64,000 nucleotides of DNA, from contig MU266371.1 of the NCBI GenBank assembly GCA_021014945.1, positions 90,509-154,508 on the forward strand, given 5' to 3'. Shown one piece after another: positions 1 to 11,489 of the stretch; the first letter of the stretch is position 1; each line of letters opens with the position of its first letter. A program made the translations under genes and the position numbers. The notes under the pieces were generated by a model. It worked only from the letters and a program-made list of their open reading frames with translations, did not search any database and was not told the origin of the DNA. Origin of the DNA: Leucogyrophana mollusca. Lineage: Eukaryota > Basidiomycota > Agaricomycetes > Boletales.

Positions 1-44
1 ATCGAACGAAAAATTTCGGCGTAGAAGTTACATCGCAATGAGTA

Positions 45-1412
45 TTATCCGGTCCCATGGGTACTACCATTGACTGCCTGCTGTTGGGTATCTGCAGTGT
101 TAGGGGTCACCGGAGAGCTAGCACTCGGCTGACTGGGTGCTGTTGACCCAGACCCCCCTCCCCTCGATAACGCAGAATTCAGTAGGAAAGCCAGCCCGCT
201 CATTTGCGCTGACTGAAGCAGCGAAACATTGATTTCCAAGCTAAGCATTGAGCCATTGGCAGTCGATCCTCTAAGCACCGCTGGGGGCTGCGGCTGGCCT
301 GCTGGAGGAAGTGAAGCTGCTGGAATAGGGACGATGCCGAGAGCGTGCAGTGCAGAAAGTGAGGTTACAGGCAGTTGAACAGGAATGAATCCCGTAGCAG
401 GGGTATAGCTCGTTGCTTGTGCGACCGGCGTTGTGGCATAGAACGTGGATGTAGTGGCACCTTGGGAGGACGCGTTGTAAGGCTGGGTGTATGCGTATGG
501 ATAGGTTCGATAATACTGGGCTTGCGATGGTTGCGGATAGTAAGACGGTCGAGGTGTGGGCGTGCTGGCGACTCGCTTCTCTCTCTGTAGTGCGTCCAAC
601 TCGTTTCGTGCATTTCGTAGCTCAGTGCTGACGGACGCCGTTTCACTGCGCTCGGCTTCTAACACATACTGGGCAAGTACGTAGGCTTGGTCGTCCGGTG
701 AAGGTCGCTATAAGAATCCAGTTCATTGGAGGGCACTGGCGAAAAGTCTGCTGGACTCACCTTTCCTGAGCTCTGCTTTACGCGTTTGAATCGCTCCTGA
801 AGAGCTCTGTATCGACGATGACACTCCAAAGCAAATTTAGTTTCTGTAAATACCAACATGAACTATGGATCTTGAATGCTAGAGGAAACCACCAACCTGC
901 GATTTCGTTCTGTACAGGTGCCTTCCCCTTCCCCTTGTCACCCCTCGGATGTATAATTTCGTCTAGGTCTTCCGAGGGCTGTTGGAATACATGGTATGGC
1001 AGAAGTCTATTGACAACGTCAACAGCGTCTGTGAATGGTGTATCCACGTCTGGATACAGAACAGCGACATGGTCTGCAGTGAGACATGAAGCGAATCTTG
1101 ATCAAGTATGAGCCTTGAGGCCACGGAACAAAACTCCGCGACATACCCCGCCGCAGTCTCTTTCATCACTTGCAGTTCTTCATCTGTCCTCTTTCTCCGC
1201 AAGGCAGCGGGCTTATCTGACGGTCCTGCATCCAGAGGGGTAGGGTGAGAGCTGGGATACCTTGACGGGCCTGCAACGGGCGACTGGGACGCTAGGGCGC
1301 CAAAATTCTGCACCGGAGCAACATACGAAGCCGCAGATGTATTTTTCGGTTCTTGTGCGACTGGCTGGACTGGAAAAGTGTGCACAGAGAAAGAGCCCAG
1401 CGGATTGAACAT
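45..1412 (-). CDS. GLTSCR1 (BICRA-like) domain protein
   Basis: Probable subunit of a SWI/SNF-type chromatin remodeller. The ATG is at 1412 and the stop at 45. After a disordered, Pro/Ser-rich N-terminus, the segment around 1060-925 reads PDVDTPFTDAVDVVNRLLP followed by YHVFQ, which matches the core of the GLTSCR1 conserved domain of human BICRA/BICRAL (non-canonical BAF). A coiled coil follows (ALQERFKRVK, then ELRNARNELDALQ), with a clear intron between its halves (AAG/GTGAGT to CCCAG/TAT, about 755-665). The C-terminus is low complexity, rich in Tyr, Pro, Gln, Ala and Ser. The first intron, near 1130-1085, is not resolved: the frame changes there but several donors are possible. The family call rests on the domain core, and the role in a remodeller is inferred from metazoan relatives. 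Confidence 0.7.
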
Positions 1413-1531
1413 TTCTTTTCGTTTGTTGTGTTTGTTATGCTTTGCGTTATTGCAATCCTCGTGACCGCGTGAATGGGGCGCGTGGCTTTAGGGCAAGTAG
1501 ATTGCTTGACAATGTACTATACAACGAAGGA

Positions 1532-3978
1532 TTACACGAGGAAAAAGGCCTCACAAGATCCCAAATGGGCCTCGGTAGGAGCGGAAGGCTTGGGTACTAG
1601 CAGGATGGCCTTCAGCTTCTTCAAATAGTCCGACGCCAGCGCAACTTCCTCTGCATTGCTCTGTGCTACCCTCTCAAGATACTCCTTCGCAAGCAAAAGA
1701 TCACCGCCAGTGGTAGTCATGTGATGGCGGGCGACATAGATACTGGACTTGGCGTAGTCCTGCACGGGACGTTCTAAGGGAGAACGTCGGTCACAGAGGA
1801 CATATGTAAGATGAGAAGAGCTCACCCTCTATACGGCAGACCTCCACCACTCGTCTGTGGTACGCGGCAGCATCAGCTGGTTCATTCAGGTCCTCATGTA
1901 GCTTGGCTAATTTTAGGTTAATGGTGGACTCGCGTGGATCAGCACCAAGCAAAGCGCGTTTATGGCATTCTACAGCCTCCCGGAGTCTGATATGCACACG
2001 GATGAGAAAGGTCAATGTAGACTTTGCAAAGCGACCAACCGCCCAAGTTCTTCATAGCACGAGCCTTGGGCTTGCCAGAGCCGTACATCGTATGGTCTAT
2101 TCAAAGAATTAATCATTGATCACTTATGCATGAAAGGGAGCCTTTACCTCAGAGCGGTGGCATGCTGGTAGTAATGCAAAGCGTACTGATGCATGCTCAG
2201 AAGTTCGTAAGCTTGCCCAAGACCGTACCAAGCTCTGTAATCCTTTCTGTTGACATCTGAGGTAACCACAGTGTGAGTATAGCAGTGGCAGTGGCAGCTC
2301 CTGCTAGACGGACCCACTGCTCGACGGTAGGCTTCGATGGCTGCGTGCGAGTTCTTCATCTCGACGTATTCATGGCCCATCAGGGTCCACGCTGATAAGT
2401 ACGTCCGGTCCAGTTCGGTAGCCCTCCTAAAATACTTCACCGCCTTTTCATGTTCAGCCCGAAGTGAATAGTGATTACCTGTAGAAATTCAATGGTTTGT
2501 TCGCGATGTAGGTGTCGACATCAAGACTGACCAACTAGGCAACAAACTTCCGGTCGGTCTTTATCCAACTCAAGGAACTCGTGTGCGAGCCGGGATAACT
2601 TCAGCCTGTTTTCCGTGACGTAGAGTATGTTCGAATAGACGTCAATGTTGTCGATACGATAGGGATCCAGCGCCAATATTTTTTCGAATTGTTTTTCTGC
2701 CTGGCCAAAATCTTCACGACACTTTAGCTATGAGATATTGTGGGGATCACAGACGGGGCTTCCATACCATGCAAATGGTACAGGACGCATGCACGGAGGC
2801 TCATCACCCAAGGGCTGCCTTTGAAGAAGTCGTCAGTCAGAAGATGATCGCACATGGCCAGCTCATTCTCCGTAGGGCTATGAAGTTCATTCATAGTTTT
2901 GATCTGGAACATCTGCACTAGCGGGTGGTCTCCGGACAACGGAATTAAGGGTAAAAGTGAAGACATCTGATATCATCGGTCAATTTAGGCACCTTGGTTC
3001 ATGGGGAAAGTTCACCTCTTCCCCGTCCCCTACACAGTTACCAAAGAGCGTCCACGCTGACCAATTCCATGGGTAGCCACTGATAGAAAGTATGATACTT
3101 TCTATCGCTTCTTCCCTACGAGAAAGTCGTGAAAGGAATAGGGCTTTTCTGCGGATAAATCGGCGTTATTGATCTGGGTGCGGAGGGGGTAGGCAAACTC
3201 ACAAAAAGAGAAGCCAAGGATCAGTGGCGTTCTTCACCATGCCAAGTAGCTCGAGGAGAGAACGATTGATGGGTATGGGAGGCTGTTTACGATCATCTAC
3301 ACACGAAAATCGTGCCTTCTACAGTCAAAAATTGCTGTGGCAAAAACTATCGTTCACTTGCCGCAAAGCTTATACCAATCGCGCAGAGCTTTCTTCTCTG
3401 TTGCCTTTGCGATTCGTTACAGATGTGATGATTAGGTCTCATCCGGCGGGACGTACCAAATACTGGCTGTAGATGGATAGAAACCGTGCCTTGGCACTCT
3501 TACAGTCGCGCAAGGTGTGTACAGCGCGAGAAAATTCTTTCGACGCAACATAGGCCTGTGCAACAGATAGTGACGCCTCGTCACGACTTTCCCACTCAAT
3601 TTCTTGGATGCGTAGGTCGGGCGGATTCGAATCTATCGGAGGGACACGGGGCTGGCCAGCGGGCGTCGATGGAACACTGAGCCCGCCTCCTGGTGCAGGG
3701 GAAGGATCCGCAAAGGAGATAGACGGCCGGGGGGATCGAGAGCGAGCTGGAGTTGAGGTGGAAAATGTTGACGCGGGATCAGAGAGAAGCGCTTCCCGTC
3801 TGCTGGGCGGAATAGACAGCAGTAATTCTGATGACCTGATAACCACCACGTTTCCGGGATCAAAGATCCATTATCCACTTGAGGGTAACACGACCCACCA
3901 TCTGGATGCTGCAGAGAGCCCTCGATCGGAACAATCGCGTACCGAATGCCGCAGGGCGTTCACAAGGCGGGAGTCCAT
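1532..3978 (-). CDS. cdc23: Anaphase-promoting complex subunit 8 (Cdc23), TPR protein
   Basis: Scaffold subunit of the APC/C ubiquitin ligase, which acts in the nucleus on mitotic substrates. The first exon runs from the ATG at 3978 to 3899 and encodes the family N-terminus ([19 protein letters not shown]). A 63 nt intron (3898-3836) joins it in frame to [10 protein letters not shown]. Later exons carry TPR repeats: [16 protein letters not shown] near 2690-2640, [25 protein letters not shown] repeats near 2530-2430, [20 protein letters not shown] near 2250-2190 and [11 protein letters not shown] near 1990-1950. The C-terminus ends at 1532. At least eight introns are present. Length and repeat order fit Cdc23 rather than Cdc16 or Cdc27. 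It is divergent from ALG14 across a 614 bp gap. The exact joins of middle exons are approximate. Confidence 0.92.
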
Positions 3979-4592
3979 CGGTAGCTGCCACGAATGGGAT
4001 CGTGTCCTCGGCCTCGCGGTGGACGTTGGAAGCGAACAACTCAAACGCGCCAAGGAGCTGACAGGTTACACAATAGTTCACCGCCTCTTGTCAGAGATCT
4101 GAGCACAGCCAAGCTCGAAGTTTTAACAAGTTACGACAGTCGCGTTAATTTCTGGATGCGTTTGTCTTCGAGAAATTCGAGAAACAAACAAAAGGGTGGC
4201 CAGCGCTCGGAAAATCGAATGAAGCACTATGGCGCAGTCCGATAATCTCACGTAGAATCGCGTCGCGAGCGAGGTAGACGGAGAATCGGAATGTAGATGC
4301 TGGCAGGTTCCAAGGCATTCAGTGTAGGCGTCCATATCCTTGGACAGTCGCGTACCACGAGATTCCCACGCTTCCTAGTAGTATCCCAATCGGGCAACCA
4401 GCCTTGTCCTGCAACCACTGGCACGACCGTACCTAGCCGTGGCTGCAGGTCCTCATTCCGATTGTCTTGGACGCGCTTAAGCACGGTCCACAAAGCCGAT
4501 ATTCCCTTTCATCTCATACTCGGCCGCAGCCCAAGCGTTTCACAGCGCCTGTGATTTTTAGGCAGTTCGCTCATCAACCTTGGTGGCGTCCA
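3979..4592. promoter_or_regulatory. Shared upstream region of cdc23 and alg14
   Basis: This 614 bp gap separates the divergent ATGs of cdc23 (3978, minus) and alg14 (4593, plus). Open frames across it are non-conserved and run out of frame with either gene. It presumably holds both promoters. No obvious TATA box or repeat was seen. Confidence 0.5.
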
Positions 4593-5550
4593 ATGAGCAT
4601 GGCCTTTGCTAGCTTTTCCATCTGTCTGATTGTGCTGGCACTCACTGTGAGGACCTACGCAGTCATCTCCGGACATACCCGTCGCCCAAAGCTGTCTGGG
4701 CGGACTGTTTCAAATCCAGCTACACGCAGCCTGGCAATTTTCCTGGGTTCAGGTGATTTGTCATTGGTTATATCTGCACTGGTCACGCTTGACCCTGATA
4801 TGATTAGGTGGCCATACCAGCGAAGCTATGATGCTTGCTTCCGCTTTGGACTTTTCCCGCTACTCCCCACGGATTTACGTGGTCAGCGAAGGTGACACTC
4901 TCAGTGCACAGAAGGCTGCAACATTAGAACAACTAAAAGCCGCCGATGCTTCCTCGCCGAATGTTCGCGGTTCAACTCATTTACCTACACCCCGTGTCAA
5001 ACCTCTGACGAGCCCATGTCCACAGGGACAGATGAGAAAACAATATAAGCTTGAAATGATTCCTCGCGCGCGCCGTGTACACCAATCGCTCCTCACGACT
5101 GCGCCCACTGCGATCCTATCTCTGTTATCCTGTATTTATCTTGTATCCATCAAACCGCTTCTCAGGAAAGGAGCTTTCCGACAACCATTTGCAGACGTTC
5201 TGATATTGAATGGCCCCGGAACTTGTGTCATTCTATGTGTAGCTGTTCTCCTCAATCAAGTAAGTTCTAGATTTTCGATATATCCCTCTTTCGAAACCCT
5301 GATTGAAAACGCTATACTGACAGCTTATTGGATTACCGAGTCCCCGAGTGATATACGTTGAATCTTTCGCCCGCGTTCGGTCACTATCTCTTTCGGGAAA
5401 ATTGCTGCATCATATAGTCGATCGGTATGTCTTGGCAGATGGTCATCCTCCGTTGATATCTGAGTATCTCGCATTTTAAGTTTTGTCGTACAATGGCCGG
5501 ACCTTGTACAGCGTGGTGGCAGGGAGGAATGTCACGGGTGGTTGGTTTAG
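4593..5550 (+). CDS. alg14: ALG14, membrane subunit of UDP-GlcNAc transferase
   Basis: Alg14 anchors Alg13 to the ER membrane. The pair adds the second GlcNAc to the dolichol-linked oligosaccharide. Four exons join in frame: 4593-4752, 4808-5259, 5324-5424 and 5481-5550, giving about 260 residues. The N-terminus has one membrane helix (FASFSICLIVLALTVRTYAV). Exon 2 starts with the hallmark GSGGHTSE motif, split by the first intron, followed by SALDFSRYSPR and YVVSEGDT. Next come PRARRVHQS, the second hydrophobic patch with LLSCIYLVSIKPLLRKG, and LILNGPGTC. Exons 3-4 give LPSPRVIYVESFARVRSLSL and the end FVVQWPDLVQRGGREECHGW. All family blocks are present and the three introns (55, 64, 56 nt) have canonical ends. 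ATG 4593 (or 4599) is the first in frame near the helix. Confidence 0.96.
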
Positions 5551-6249
5551 CTTAGCATGAACGCGATAGCAGTGCTAGCGTATTATCCTCTTCATTCCAA
5601 TGATACGGGAGGGTAACGGGGCCATCGTATTTCGAGCGCTTGCTTGTGAGATATCCTTATCATCAGTACGAGAGCTCTCCATATTCCTGCATTTGTTTGA
5701 CCCTTAGATGTCGTGTGCAGCGCGTGTTTACAGTACTCCCCTCTAAACCAAGTCCGGCTATGAGGATACGTCTCTTGGAATGTTCTCTTCGCCGGCTTCG
5801 GCTCCCATTGACAGGGCACAACAAACACTGGAATGAGAAACAATGATGTCAAAGACCAAGCTATTCGCTTCCTGAAACCTGCGCTCTTGGCAATCCCCCA
5901 GAGTATGTAACCTTGGCGAGATTTCGTGGGGGGCCCAGATGGCCAATCGCTCAGAGATTACAGGAATCGTAGGTTCTAGGACCCCGAGTTGCCCCTTGCT
6001 ATTGTGTCCAATGACTTGCTTGAATCTAAAGCTCTGGTGTTGAATCTTCGGGAAGTGCCCCAGTAGGAAGCACATTGCTATCAGCTGATGCTGGTGGCTT
6101 GGCTCATTGTCATGAGCCATGAGCCTAGAATCATGTCCAACTGGGCCAGCTGGCAGATTATTTTGAAGACGAGTACAAGACGTTAAACTCGCCAAGTTCA
6201 ACACTACAAAAGTCAGTTGTCCTATAACATGCGAGCGTTCGTGGATACC
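5551..6249. other. Convergent intergenic gap, no gene seen
   Basis: This 699 bp lies between the 3' ends of alg14 (+) and the U2AF35 gene (-). Open frames on both strands are short or compositionally odd and match nothing I recognise. It probably holds both polyadenylation regions. Confidence 0.5.
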
Positions 6250-7186
6250 CTACTTCCTCGTCCAACGATCTTCCCCATTACCGCCACCCCTTCTTGATGG
6301 GCTCGCACTACGGCCTCGGCCCCCTTCTCTCTTGGTTGGTTCCCACCCCCCACCGCCGCCTTCGGTCTTGGCGGGATTGAGTCTCCTTTCGATCCTTTGC
6401 CCAGCACGCAAGGACGATACGAGTTCTTTTGATGCGAGTCGCAGATGCATGAAATTGCAAAATCCGCCTCGGTTACATTCGCCATTTTCGTTCTGGCGGC
6501 AACAGGCTTCCCGGAAATCGGTCACTGGCGAAAGTTCCGCGTACAACGGACGGCCTAAGGTGTAATAAGAAAGATGGCGATCGGATCAGCCCCAAGGAAC
6601 AATTCAATTCAAAGCGCCACAAAGTCACACACCTGCGTACCACCGATCATTCAAGTTATCGACTGCGGCCTGTGCCTCAGTCTCCCACTCGTACCGTGCG
6701 TAGACGTTGCCGATCAGATGGTCGCCGACGTTGTCGCAAACCTACCCCGTGTTAGTTGGCTCCATTGCGACCGGAAATGAGAAGATCTCCGCTCACATGC
6801 AACTCGAGCAGGTGTCCAAACTTTGCGAGCTCGCAGTAAAGATCCTCATAAACCGCATCAAACCCCTCTTGGAGCTCAAGCTCGGTCAGCTTGCAGACCG
6901 GGTCATGGGCCGGGTTGTGATATACATTTGGCAACAAGATAGTCTGTGAGAAGGGTGGTCTGATGTGTTTTCGGGAGCACCGGTCCCCGTGCCTACAAGC
7001 ACCGATCTACGAGCCACAGAAAAACTGTATAAGATTACGCCGAGAGGTCAAAAAGCAAGTGGACGTGCCTTGTAATAGAACGAACAATTGACGCGATCCT
7101 GCTCTGTTCCGAAGATATTTGCCTGAAAGAGTCTGTCAAAGGGCAGGACTGGTGCTTTAACAGTTACTCACCAGATGCGAAGCCAT
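6250..7186 (-). CDS. u2af1: U2AF small subunit (U2AF35), 3' splice-site factor
   Basis: U2AF35 reads the AG of the 3' splice site and recruits U2 snRNP with U2AF65. Exon 1 (7186-7172) is only five codons (MASHL). Exon 2 (7122-7069) gives ANIFGTEQDRVNCSFYYK. Exon 3 starts at 7006 with IGACRHGDRCSRKHIRP, completing the first CCCH zinc finger. Then follow the U2AF-homology RRM (LLPNVYHNP, ELQEGFDAVYEDL, GHLLELHVCDN, NVYARYEWETEAQAAVDNL) and the second CCCH finger (FREACCRQNENGECNRGGFCNFMHL). The tail is short and Gly/Arg-rich, with a single RSASPSRR stretch and no long RS domain. The exon 2/3 intron (7068-7007) appears to use a GC donor. It is convergent with alg14. Confidence 0.95.
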
Positions 7187-9946
7187 TACAGACCGCTACG
7201 GAGAACTGATTGGAGTCTGGAAGTCTTTTGTATAATGTCGACTCAGCACAAGGTTGGACGGTCGCAACAAACTGGGGGAGAACTCCGATCAGAAAATATT
7301 ATTAATCGCGGAGTCTGAGTTACAATTTTTCTATTAGTAAGCACCTAGTACACTCACCACACTGGTGACGGTCGACCAAGCTTTCGAACAGAACCACGGA
7401 GACAGCCCTTAAATCTGGGCCATCGTTGTTCTAGAAAACACACTGTCAATCTGCAATGATAAAGCCCATAGGTTCGGTGCTATCTGCTACATCCGTTCCT
7501 CTGCGTCTTCTTCCGCCTGGCTCTTGTAGAGTAGGTGCAGCACAACCATAGGCGGTACGAGAAGGAATTGACTTCATCGTGTACAGACGCTCGCTCGCGC
7601 GATGCTCAGACCTCACTCAGTTGAGTATGGATATTACAACAAATCGATTGACGTCCCGCGAAACGTACTCTGCCAGTTTCCCCATACAATCGCTGCTATC
7701 GCTGGCGGTGGACAGAATCGGGAATCGAAGAGACGCAACTTTCATTATCTCGTGAGTGTATCGTAAGTCTAAAAGGTGTTCGGGCTGTTTCCGCGGGATC
7801 GCTTCTTCGGCGCGGCACCGAAACACCGTTTCCCTCCTTAGTCCGTCGCTCGCCGCGATACTCTGCTTCGCGTCTTACACGCCCAGGGTAGCGACCCGTT
7901 CATCAGTCTTTCCAGAACTCTTGTGCCCCCAATGTGATCAATGGTGGAGTGGAGGGGAATAGCGCGACTCGGAAACCACTATAATCCCGTCACTTTGCCA
8001 AAATGACGCCTGATATCTTCCTAGGGGCTGAGGGACGAGTAAAGGCTCAGGGTCATGCCCGGGCCCTTGCGACAGGACAGCTTACCAGCCCACTCAGGCG
8101 AGCCATACCTTGGTATTCTGTCCTGTCGCGAGTGAGAATCTGTCTCGTCAGTGTTGGTGCCGACGCCAGCATGGATTCTTCGGCCCTCGCGTGCCCTGGA
8201 GGGAAGCACTTGAGAGTACATTCCGTAGAAGTTCGCACCATATCGCAATGATAATCATTGCTCTATATGACTGACAAAGATGCAAGCGGTCTTCGAATGT
8301 CCCATCGGCAACCACTCCTCTGGATGGTCTGATGGACTTTCTAGGACTGCTACTCAACCGGCAAGACCGGGCGAGTGCGGGAATTGTGACTCGGAGAAAC
8401 CGCGCCACTGGATCGTCACTGTGGTCCTATGGCGCATCGATTGGTACTGCGTTCAAGGCGGCTCAAGCGTTCGATGGTTGAGCCATACCTCAAGGCTTGG
8501 CGAACGAATGAGGAAGCTTGGCTTACCGTAATCTCGGGTCAATCATCCACCAATAGCCACGGGCCCATCGCATCGTTCAGAAACATGTGTACCACATTCG
8601 TGATCTTTCGCAACCGCCAGAGATTGAAGGTTACTTACCAACTTCGACGTGCTTTGCTGCCATTCCAAATGGTGTCGTAAGCATGGCAGCTTTGACAGAC
8701 CCTGTAACTCCTCCGATGAATGCTTATGCCGATAGGCCTCGGTGGGTTTCACGCCCAAAGCCGTCTTCGGTGCCTGCGTCAATGTCGGTCTCCGCTCATC
8801 AGTATGGAATTGAGCTTGACTCTATTACGCTGAGATATCTGATATCACATTGTAGACGGCGAGGTGGCGCATTTTGATGCCAAGTGTTGGGTATTGGGCC
8901 CATGGTGTGCTTTCGACGTTACAGGCTTCTTTCAGGCGACCTTGTGGACTCATCACAGCCCTTACGTGAACCGGATTGCCCCAGTCGTATCAATCGACCG
9001 TGGAAAATGTGCCGCGGTGCCAGTAATGGACAGCGACGTGAGAGCCCGTTTTTCCGGTGCATCCTCAACGGGCGGCGGTCGACATTCAGGGGCACGCGAA
9101 GTCGTGTAAATTATACCCACTCTGTGATAACTACTCAGCTGCGCGGGAGACCAAGTTCGTTGACCATCGATTAAATCTTAAGCTAGGAGGCAGTCAGCTA
9201 ACAGCACCGTTATTCTCTGAGGTACCAGGTGAAAAACCTATGTGGGGCGCACATGTCGAGCGAATCCAGAGATATATGTCACTTCGTCCTTTGCAGTTGC
9301 TCTATCAATCCTCCATTTTGGCTGGTTGTTTCTCTCCCACTTGCGCTCCCTCGCTCAACTCCTCCGAACCACGGTACCTGCCTTATTTGGACAACGTCAA
9401 AAGTTAAAATTAAACCTGTGCCTGGCACGTCGACACACAGATCAAGGCCACTTTGCTTATCAACAGATTTAGGCCAGGATTGGATGATCATGAAAGTCAA
9501 AATTAGATATTTATACCCGTCTGTGGGGAGGTCGCTCTCTCAGGCTCTGAGCATCACATGCGTGGTATTTGCAGCCGTTAGCCCAGGGAATCTTGGTGCA
9601 CTGAAGCAAGCGAGGATTATCGCACAGTGGAAGGGAATTCAAGTGGGGGCTTGAAATTCTCATGGCACGTACCTGTTGGAGCCACAACTTTTTGCCAGAA
9701 GCGTTTCTGAGCCAGTGACAAGATAGAATCCCCCATTCAAAGTACAACATTGATCGACAACCCAACTAGGATTTGTTGTAGACATTGATGTACAATGATG
9801 AAGATGCCTAAACCAAACCAGACTTGTACAAGGTATACAGCGACGACTCGCATGTTCTAGTGTGAAAACAGCCGTGACATGGAAAGAAATCTTTAAGGAA
9901 TAATTTAGGTCAATCTAATAAATCACGAGAGTAGAAATGGTGATGA
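7187..9946. other. Gene-poor tract, 2.8 kb
   Basis: No intact gene is recognisable between the U2AF35 start and the transcription-factor stop. Open frames are short, overlap on both strands and do not connect through good splice sites. One minus-strand stretch (8545-8800) reads like a frameshifted coding relic and is listed separately. The rest may be regulatory sequence of U2AF35 or old transposon debris. Confidence 0.45.
8545..8800 (-). pseudogene. Frameshifted coding relic of unknown family
   Basis: On the minus strand two adjoining segments read like folded protein. The first (about 8690-8645) gives GVTGSVKAAMLTTPFGMAAK followed by HVEV. After a one-base frame change the second (8631-8548) gives VTFNLWRLRKITNVVHMFLN followed by DAMGPWLLV, then a stop. 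Another stop lies upstream of the first segment. The family is not recognised. Frame change plus stops suggest a dead gene, but chance open frames cannot be excluded. Confidence 0.25.
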
Positions 9947-11489
9947 CTATCCGCGCCGCGACGGTTCCCAAGACATAAACGAATCGTCACAGGTGGATGA
10001 AGAATCGGAAACGGATGACATGATGTCCCAAGAGCGTATGCCCTGAAGGGACTGAGGAGAAACGGTTGCTGCCGCGGTATTGGGGTTGCAAGGGCCGGAC
10101 GCAAAGGTAGTGTTGGGAAGTATAGAATTGGATGTGACATTATTCACAGGTGGCCGAGGCCGCGCGAGGTGGTTAAGGTCGTTGGGGGAGGTAGTGATAT
10201 TGCCCAACGTTGTGCTGAAAATGGCAAGCACCTCAGAATGCAGCATAATCGACAGAACAACGACACTTACGTCGCGAGAGCATCAAGCTCTGAGATTCTC
10301 TGATTGAGCATGCAGCCAGAGCCTAGGCGATGGTTTGCAGATCGGCCGAGGATATCAGCAGCCTTGCGGAGGCGAAGCGAAAGCTCTAATACGACGTTGT
10401 AACTGGCGCCTTCGTTGAGACACCCGCAGTGGCCATCGATTGACCGACTGCTTTGGTGCTTTGATAAACAGGTATCATCGAGATGCTCGGTAATAGAGTC
10501 GTGCCTGAGGGCCCGGTCAACGTACCCCAGACCATCGTCACACCCCATCAAACCAGGATAGGACATGAAGATTGACGCTAAGTCAAAGTCGCGGGGAAGC
10601 TGGTTTTCTCCGGCGATCAGAACTTGGGTTCTGGAGTATTCATCGGTCGGCGTCATTGTAGCGGGTGAAGGTGTGCTCAGTGGAGAAGAAACGCCAAAGT
10701 AAGGTGAGTATGATGATGTGGAGCTGGTTGCGGCGTTCTCGACGACTGGGTGACTATATGACGGCGAGGGATAGCCATTAGATAGTGATGACAATGATGT
10801 CTGGTGTTGGTGGGATGAGTGGTTGGACCCCGGCCGGTCATCGTTACTTTCCGAAGAGACCTCTGCGGAGCGAGGAGATGGGGCGACTGACAGGTTCGGA
10901 GGCTCACTCTGTGAGTCATCAGAAGCTGGGCGTGATTGCGCCCGGGCATGCCACTTTTCGAACTCTTCTCCTGGGCTGGAGCCTGATTGAACCCAGCGCG
11001 GATGTGGCTTGTTCTTAAGCTATTGCGGAGCGTTCAGATCGAAGTCTGAAGTGGAGCGGTTTTAGCTAACCTCGCGGATAACCCCTTCTAATTCTGCGAC
11101 TCGCTTGCGAAGTCTGGAGCCTTCGTCCTGGACGTCGCTTCTTTGGCTTGGGTCGTCAACTTCATAAACGCATAGTCCGGTCTGCAGGTAAGTTTGCAGG
11201 TTTAAAAAAAGTAGGCGGGGACATTATTATGTAAAGGACGAACCAATCCTAGTTGTGTGCAGCGACCGCAAGGGCGCTTCCTATCACACTGCATAGCACT
11301 TCAGTCGATGGGTCCAAGAACGCATTGGATGGCTTCGCTCACCATGCGCTTAGATGTATGACAATTGAGACATGACTGGGTGGTGCGATTCCGGCGACGC
11401 TTGCGATGGTCACCTTCAGGAGCAGGGGTTGAAGCAGTTGCCTCAGAAGCTGTACGCTTTTTGCGGATAGTCTTCAGTTCAGTAGACAT
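9947..11489 (-). CDS. Zn(II)2Cys6 fungal transcription factor
   Basis: Nuclear DNA-binding regulator of the Gal4 type. Translation starts at ATG 11489 with a basic stretch (HRKRRRNRTTQ) next to the binuclear zinc cluster. Three exons together give CLNCHTSKRMC, then DRKRPCGRC and TQLGLTGLC, that is C-x2-C-x6-C-x5-C-x2-C-x8-C. The introns lie after KRM (GTGAGC to TGCAG) and after QLGL (GTTCGT to TGCAG). A short heptad coiled coil follows for dimerisation (RLRKRVAELEGVIRELKNK, split by an intron). The rest is Ser/Pro/Thr-rich, with a C-terminal helical block around 10400-10270 (LELSLRLRKAADILGRSA) and the end SFMSWEPSRRG. There is no large fungal-specific regulatory domain (Fungal_trans). Target genes are unknown. 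It lies 34 kb from the metabolite cluster, so it is unlikely to be its dedicated regulator. Confidence 0.9.

Noticed and set aside
5758..6204. 148-codon minus-strand frame between alg14 and u2af1
   Set aside because: No recognisable domain, and it does not connect to u2af1, whose stop is at 6250.
9229..9654. 141-codon plus-strand frame in the first gene-poor tract
   Set aside because: Composition is not protein-like, it overlaps other frames and has no homologous motif.
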